A stretch of DNA of 64,000 nt from positions 432,001 through 496,000 of the forward strand of contig JAMWET010000727.1 of assembly GCA_024036415.1 (NCBI GenBank). The letters are read 5' to 3'. Shown here piece after piece: positions 60,871 through 64,000 of the stretch. A model generated the notes under the pieces. The model searched no databases and was not told the origin of the DNA. It saw only the letters and a list, made by a program, of their open reading frames with translations. Each line of letters opens with the position of its first letter. The first letter of the stretch is position 1. Position numbers and translations under genes: made by a program. The stretch comes from Prochilodus magdalenae. Lineage: Eukaryota; Chordata; Actinopteri; Characiformes; Prochilodontidae.

Positions 60871-63080
60871 ACTGACATAACCTTTTTCGAGTAAATCCAA
60901 TATCTTGTTTTTAAGAGGGTACGTGACTGAGAAAATGCCTTTCCGCTGTTTATTCTAATCCACCTGCATTATATTTGAAGACGTTGGGTGTTTTGGGAGC
61001 ATTTTATCGATCTTAGTAGTAATCTCTTTATTAACACTCTTATTCTAATGGAAGGATAAACGACCAGTCTTTGTTTTCTTCTATGCTGAATTACATCATT
61101 ATATGGTAGTTTTACGGTCTTCTTGTATCACATTACTGTTGAACATTGCAGAACGTGTACAGTGAGACTGTTAGCTACAACTCTACATGGCTTTACACCT
61201 AAACAACGCAGAAACCACGTTCATTTAAAGTCATATGCTTTGATACTGTGCTGCTTGAGTTCCCAGCTTTGCTCACCTTGTTTGTTAATAATGTGCATAT
61301 TCAGATTTGTCAGCACTGCATTTGGCCAAAAACGTGCGTCAAAAACGTGCCATGCGTCAAATGAGCCTGCGTGTGCTGGGAGGGCTCGTGGCGCAGGAAA
61401 ACTGAATAAATAATAGATTACCAACTGAAAACTGTGGCTAATGAAAGATTGAGCCTTTTAAAGGAAACCCATCTTGCATTTTGAACGTGCAGCCCATGGA
61501 CCTCAACCCGGTTCAAACGGCAGGACTGCTCGATTTCGTTATTTTGCGCCATAGAATGGAATAGCTGTAACGCAACCCCCTTCAGATTCGGGACAGGTTC
61601 AGATTCTGTCTTCCACAGAAACAACACAGCCTTGTTCAAGCGTGCACAGATGGGACACCCACGCCATTAATATGCACAAAGACGGACCCAACCGAAATGA
61701 TCCTGTTTTTGTCCCCCTAAGGAGTGGAACAGGGAGAGGCTGCAGTTTAATGACTCCCCTGGTTAAAGGCATGACGCGTGCACAGCGCGAAGCAGCATCC
61801 GAGGCTGCTCTCATGCATTTCCAACCACTTAAAAGCTAAAGTTTAAAATCCATAGGTATTGCTACATTGTGTTCATTAGTATACTAGCGCATTAGCGGCA
61901 ATACCATGCGCAACAAGCTGGTCATGGGTCTCCGAACAGTCTGATACATTTTCACTGAATGAAGCAACATGTTAATAACCTCAATACATGTGCCACCAAA
62001 CAAACAATGAGTGACGCAGAAGCTTGATTAAAAATAGCTTTACAATATCGTGATTATGGAAAAGTCGCCATCTAGACAAGCCAAGGCTTCGTGCGTAACC
62101 ACCCCTCCCCGGCAATGGCTAATGCGGCGTGGACGCTATGTTTAAAAAAAAAAAAAAAGAGAGAAGATCCTGATGTTGATGGGACGGTCCGGACGCAGGA
62201 GAGCTTTCAAAGAGGTTTGGCGGGACATATTTGTGGGGGGTGGGTGTTGGTAACGGTGGCGCGCTTTGCTTAGGGTCACAGATGTCCATCTGGTGTGCAT
62301 TCACGGCTCGTGCCGAGCGCGTGAGACCTGCATCCATCAGACAAAAAACATTAATGAGGACTCTACGGTGAACTGCTTTGTACAGAGAATCTCCTGTGTT
62401 TCTTTAAGATTCAGAACTGCACAGAATAAATGGACGCGAGTAGAAAACCTAAAACGAACCAAAAGCGCACAAATGCCATTACGCACGAGCACAGGAATAA
62501 CCTCCCGGTAGTTATTACTTTGCTTTGTAGCCCATATATTGAGTACTTGGTTGTGTTTTACACCCTTAACCACCCTCCCTAGCTCGGTTTAGCGAACCCC
62601 CCGCCCCCCACCATCCACCTTTGTGTTTCGAGGGAGCTGAACGTCATCGAACAGACTGGTGTGCATCACTGTTTGTCATTGTAAAAGTTTACGCGTATGT
62701 TAAAGCTTGTAGCGTGGCTTGGGTAGCAGCATGCTACAGTCTTTTGGAAATCGAGAAATTCGACACCACCCCCAGCCAGAGCTCTATTAAGCCTTTTGTT
62801 TATCACTGCAAGCGTAGATTCAGATGGGATATCAGGGTCTACTGGATGGGATATCAAAGACAATTGAACTGTATTTTTATACATATTGCCATTAAAATGA
62901 CTTAATGTAATGTATATATATTGTAATATAATGTGTATAACTTACGTTTACAGAGATAATCTACCACACCAGCACAAATTGGAGAACATAGGAGCTTTTT
63001 AATGGCTAATACTAGGTGAATCCATCTATCCTTTACAACAAAGACATTCAAAGCAGAAGAAATCAGGAATAACCGAAATT
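60871..63080. other. Intergenic with CpG-containing patches
   Basis: CpG-richer stretches occur at about 61310-61800 and 62050-62780. They include a run of 15 A near 62144 and CATCTGG E-box sequence at 62287. Open frames on both strands match no family I know. I looked here for a hes2-type basic helix-loop-helix exon and did not find one. Confidence 0.4.
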
Positions 63081-63084
63081 AACA

Positions 63085-63450
63085 CATTGCATAAATTATA
63101 ATAGTTTATTATTATAACATGCTTATTATACATACCTAAAACACAAGTATTACATCACACTTATTATAATACACTTATTAGACACACTTATTACAACAAA
63201 CTTATAGAATAAATTATTATTATTACTTGCTTATTATACACACTTATAATACACTTATTACAACACACATTAGAATAGTTTATTATTGTAACACACTTAT
63301 TAGACACATTTATAATACACTTATTACAGCACACTTATTAGACTAGTTTATTACTGCAACACACTTATAACACACTTATTGTGACACATATAAAATAGTT
63401 TATTATAACACACTTATTAGACACACTTATAACAGCAGACATATTAGGAC
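63085..63450. repeat. AT-rich degenerate tandem array
   Basis: CACTTATTA and ACACTTATAATACACTTATT recur more than a dozen times, with a longer period marked by AGTTTATTATTGTAACACAC-like phrases at about 63100, 63270, 63335 and 63390. Units of roughly 60-80 bp are built from a 10-12 bp subunit. Composition is very A/T-rich with the C confined to CAC. Confidence 0.85.
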
Positions 63451-63584
63451 GTTCTCTTCAACTTCTTAGGCACGGTCACTTTATTAATTTTAGTTTGTAG
63501 TGGACTGACCATGCTTTGGGCTTGAGTTGCAGTTAGTGCCACGTGGTACGTTTCACTGGTAGATAAAAGAAAGGATTCAATTAG

Positions 63585-63935
63585 ATTTCAGCGAATCTTG
63601 GAAGACATCACACTATGTGTAAATAAAGCTGAATATGAAAAGAGGTTGGTTTCTACAACAGGATAATGATCCTAAACACACCTTAAAATCTACAATCGCC
63701 TACATAAAGAGGCACAAGCTTAAGGTTATGCCATGGCTCTCAGGATCCCCGGTACCTAAACATCACACTGATTCTGTGGATTGACCTCTAACAAACAATG
63801 CATTCAAGATAGGCCAAGAATTTTACTGAACAAGAAGCTTATTGTAGGTACTCCCCAGCCTGATTGGATCAATTTGTTACAACTGTTTTATGTAATAAAA
63901 CAAAGCATCAACATTTTACAAGGTGTAGATTAAAG
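63585..63935 (+). pseudogene. Tc1-like transposase fragment
   Basis: AAAAGAGGTTGGTTTCTACA, then ACAGGATAATGATCCTAAAC and ACACC, which translates to QQDNDPKHT, the block around the second catalytic Asp of Tc1 transposases. KRHKLKVMPWLS follows, then a broken version of the SPDLN and Glu block. It is interrupted by frameshifts. No terminal repeats are seen. Confidence 0.8.
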
Positions 63936-63944
63936 AGGCATTTA

Positions 63945-63990
63945 GTTGTTCAGACGTCTGGTTCCTATCATCACCACAGTCATAATATTA
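63945..63990 (-). repeat. Partial copy of the GGTGATAGGAACCAGAC dispersed repeat
   Basis: CAGACGTCTGGTTCCTATCA followed by TCACCAC, the reverse complement of the repeat core at 48350 and 59990. Probably continues past the window edge. Confidence 0.55.
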
Positions 63991-64000
63991 TTTACATTGT

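Noticed and set aside
61300..62800. Possible hes2-like gene in the CpG-containing distal patches
   Set aside because: I searched for the basic helix-loop-helix signature by eye on both strands and found none.

Overview
The window is animal nuclear DNA, almost certainly from a ray-finned (teleost) fish. It has one gene spread over many small GT-AG exons, AT-rich introns, abundant di- and trinucleotide microsatellites, and numerous dead Tc1/mariner copies of the kinds that crowd teleost genomes. An otophysan fish is my guess; the species cannot be read from the sequence. There is no bacterial or viral gene organisation.

The only recognisable protein-coding gene is espin (espn), the actin-bundling protein of hair-cell stereocilia and microvilli. 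It lies on the minus strand with its start codon at 49151. I could place ten consecutive exons: 49151-48858, 41035-40842, 30544-30358, 28959-28777, 22585-22454, 21728-21497, 19748-19468, 12099-11941, 8493-8256 and 2004-1859. They join in frame to 2046 nt, or 682 codons, with no internal stop. Exons 1-5 encode the ankyrin-repeat head (residues 1-330), exon 6 a Ser-rich linker, exon 7 the first polyproline block, exon 8 the RKSRSFSKQPSTGDYY segment, exon 9 a second polyproline block, and exon 10 the WH2 actin-monomer motif. The C-terminal actin-bundling module is not found and should lie beyond position 1. A phase-neutral 60-nt candidate cassette exon (5348-5289) lies between exons 9 and 10.

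The introns hold transposon remains. Intron 1 has an internally deleted Tc1 copy with IR/DR ends (43638-44783) and a retrotransposon tail (about 41340-42320). Intron 2 has two eroded Tc1 fragments and a (CA)n-containing repeat. Intron 3 has a shortened Tc1 (about 29405-30225). Intron 4 has a full-length but mutated Tc1 (24606-26156) and a frameshifted Tc1 relic (about 27424-28665). Intron 6 has a Tc1 scrap, and introns 7 and 8 hold short dispersed repeats and GC-rich patches that could be internal regulatory regions.

Upstream of espn (49152-64000) there is a CpG-rich promoter region (about 48850-49880), another CpG-rich block (about 51240-52860), a promoter-like patch with a strong minus-strand splice donor (about 55747-55900), a 30/32-bp minisatellite of about 19 units (56745-57345), further GC-rich patches (about 61300-62700), an AT-rich tandem array (about 63085-63450) and dead Tc1 or other repeat pieces. 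No second protein-coding gene could be supported. I found no convincing new biological system. The most interesting points are the candidate cassette exon, the possible upstream first exon, the minisatellite's higher-order structure, and the distinct ways in which the Tc1 copies have died.
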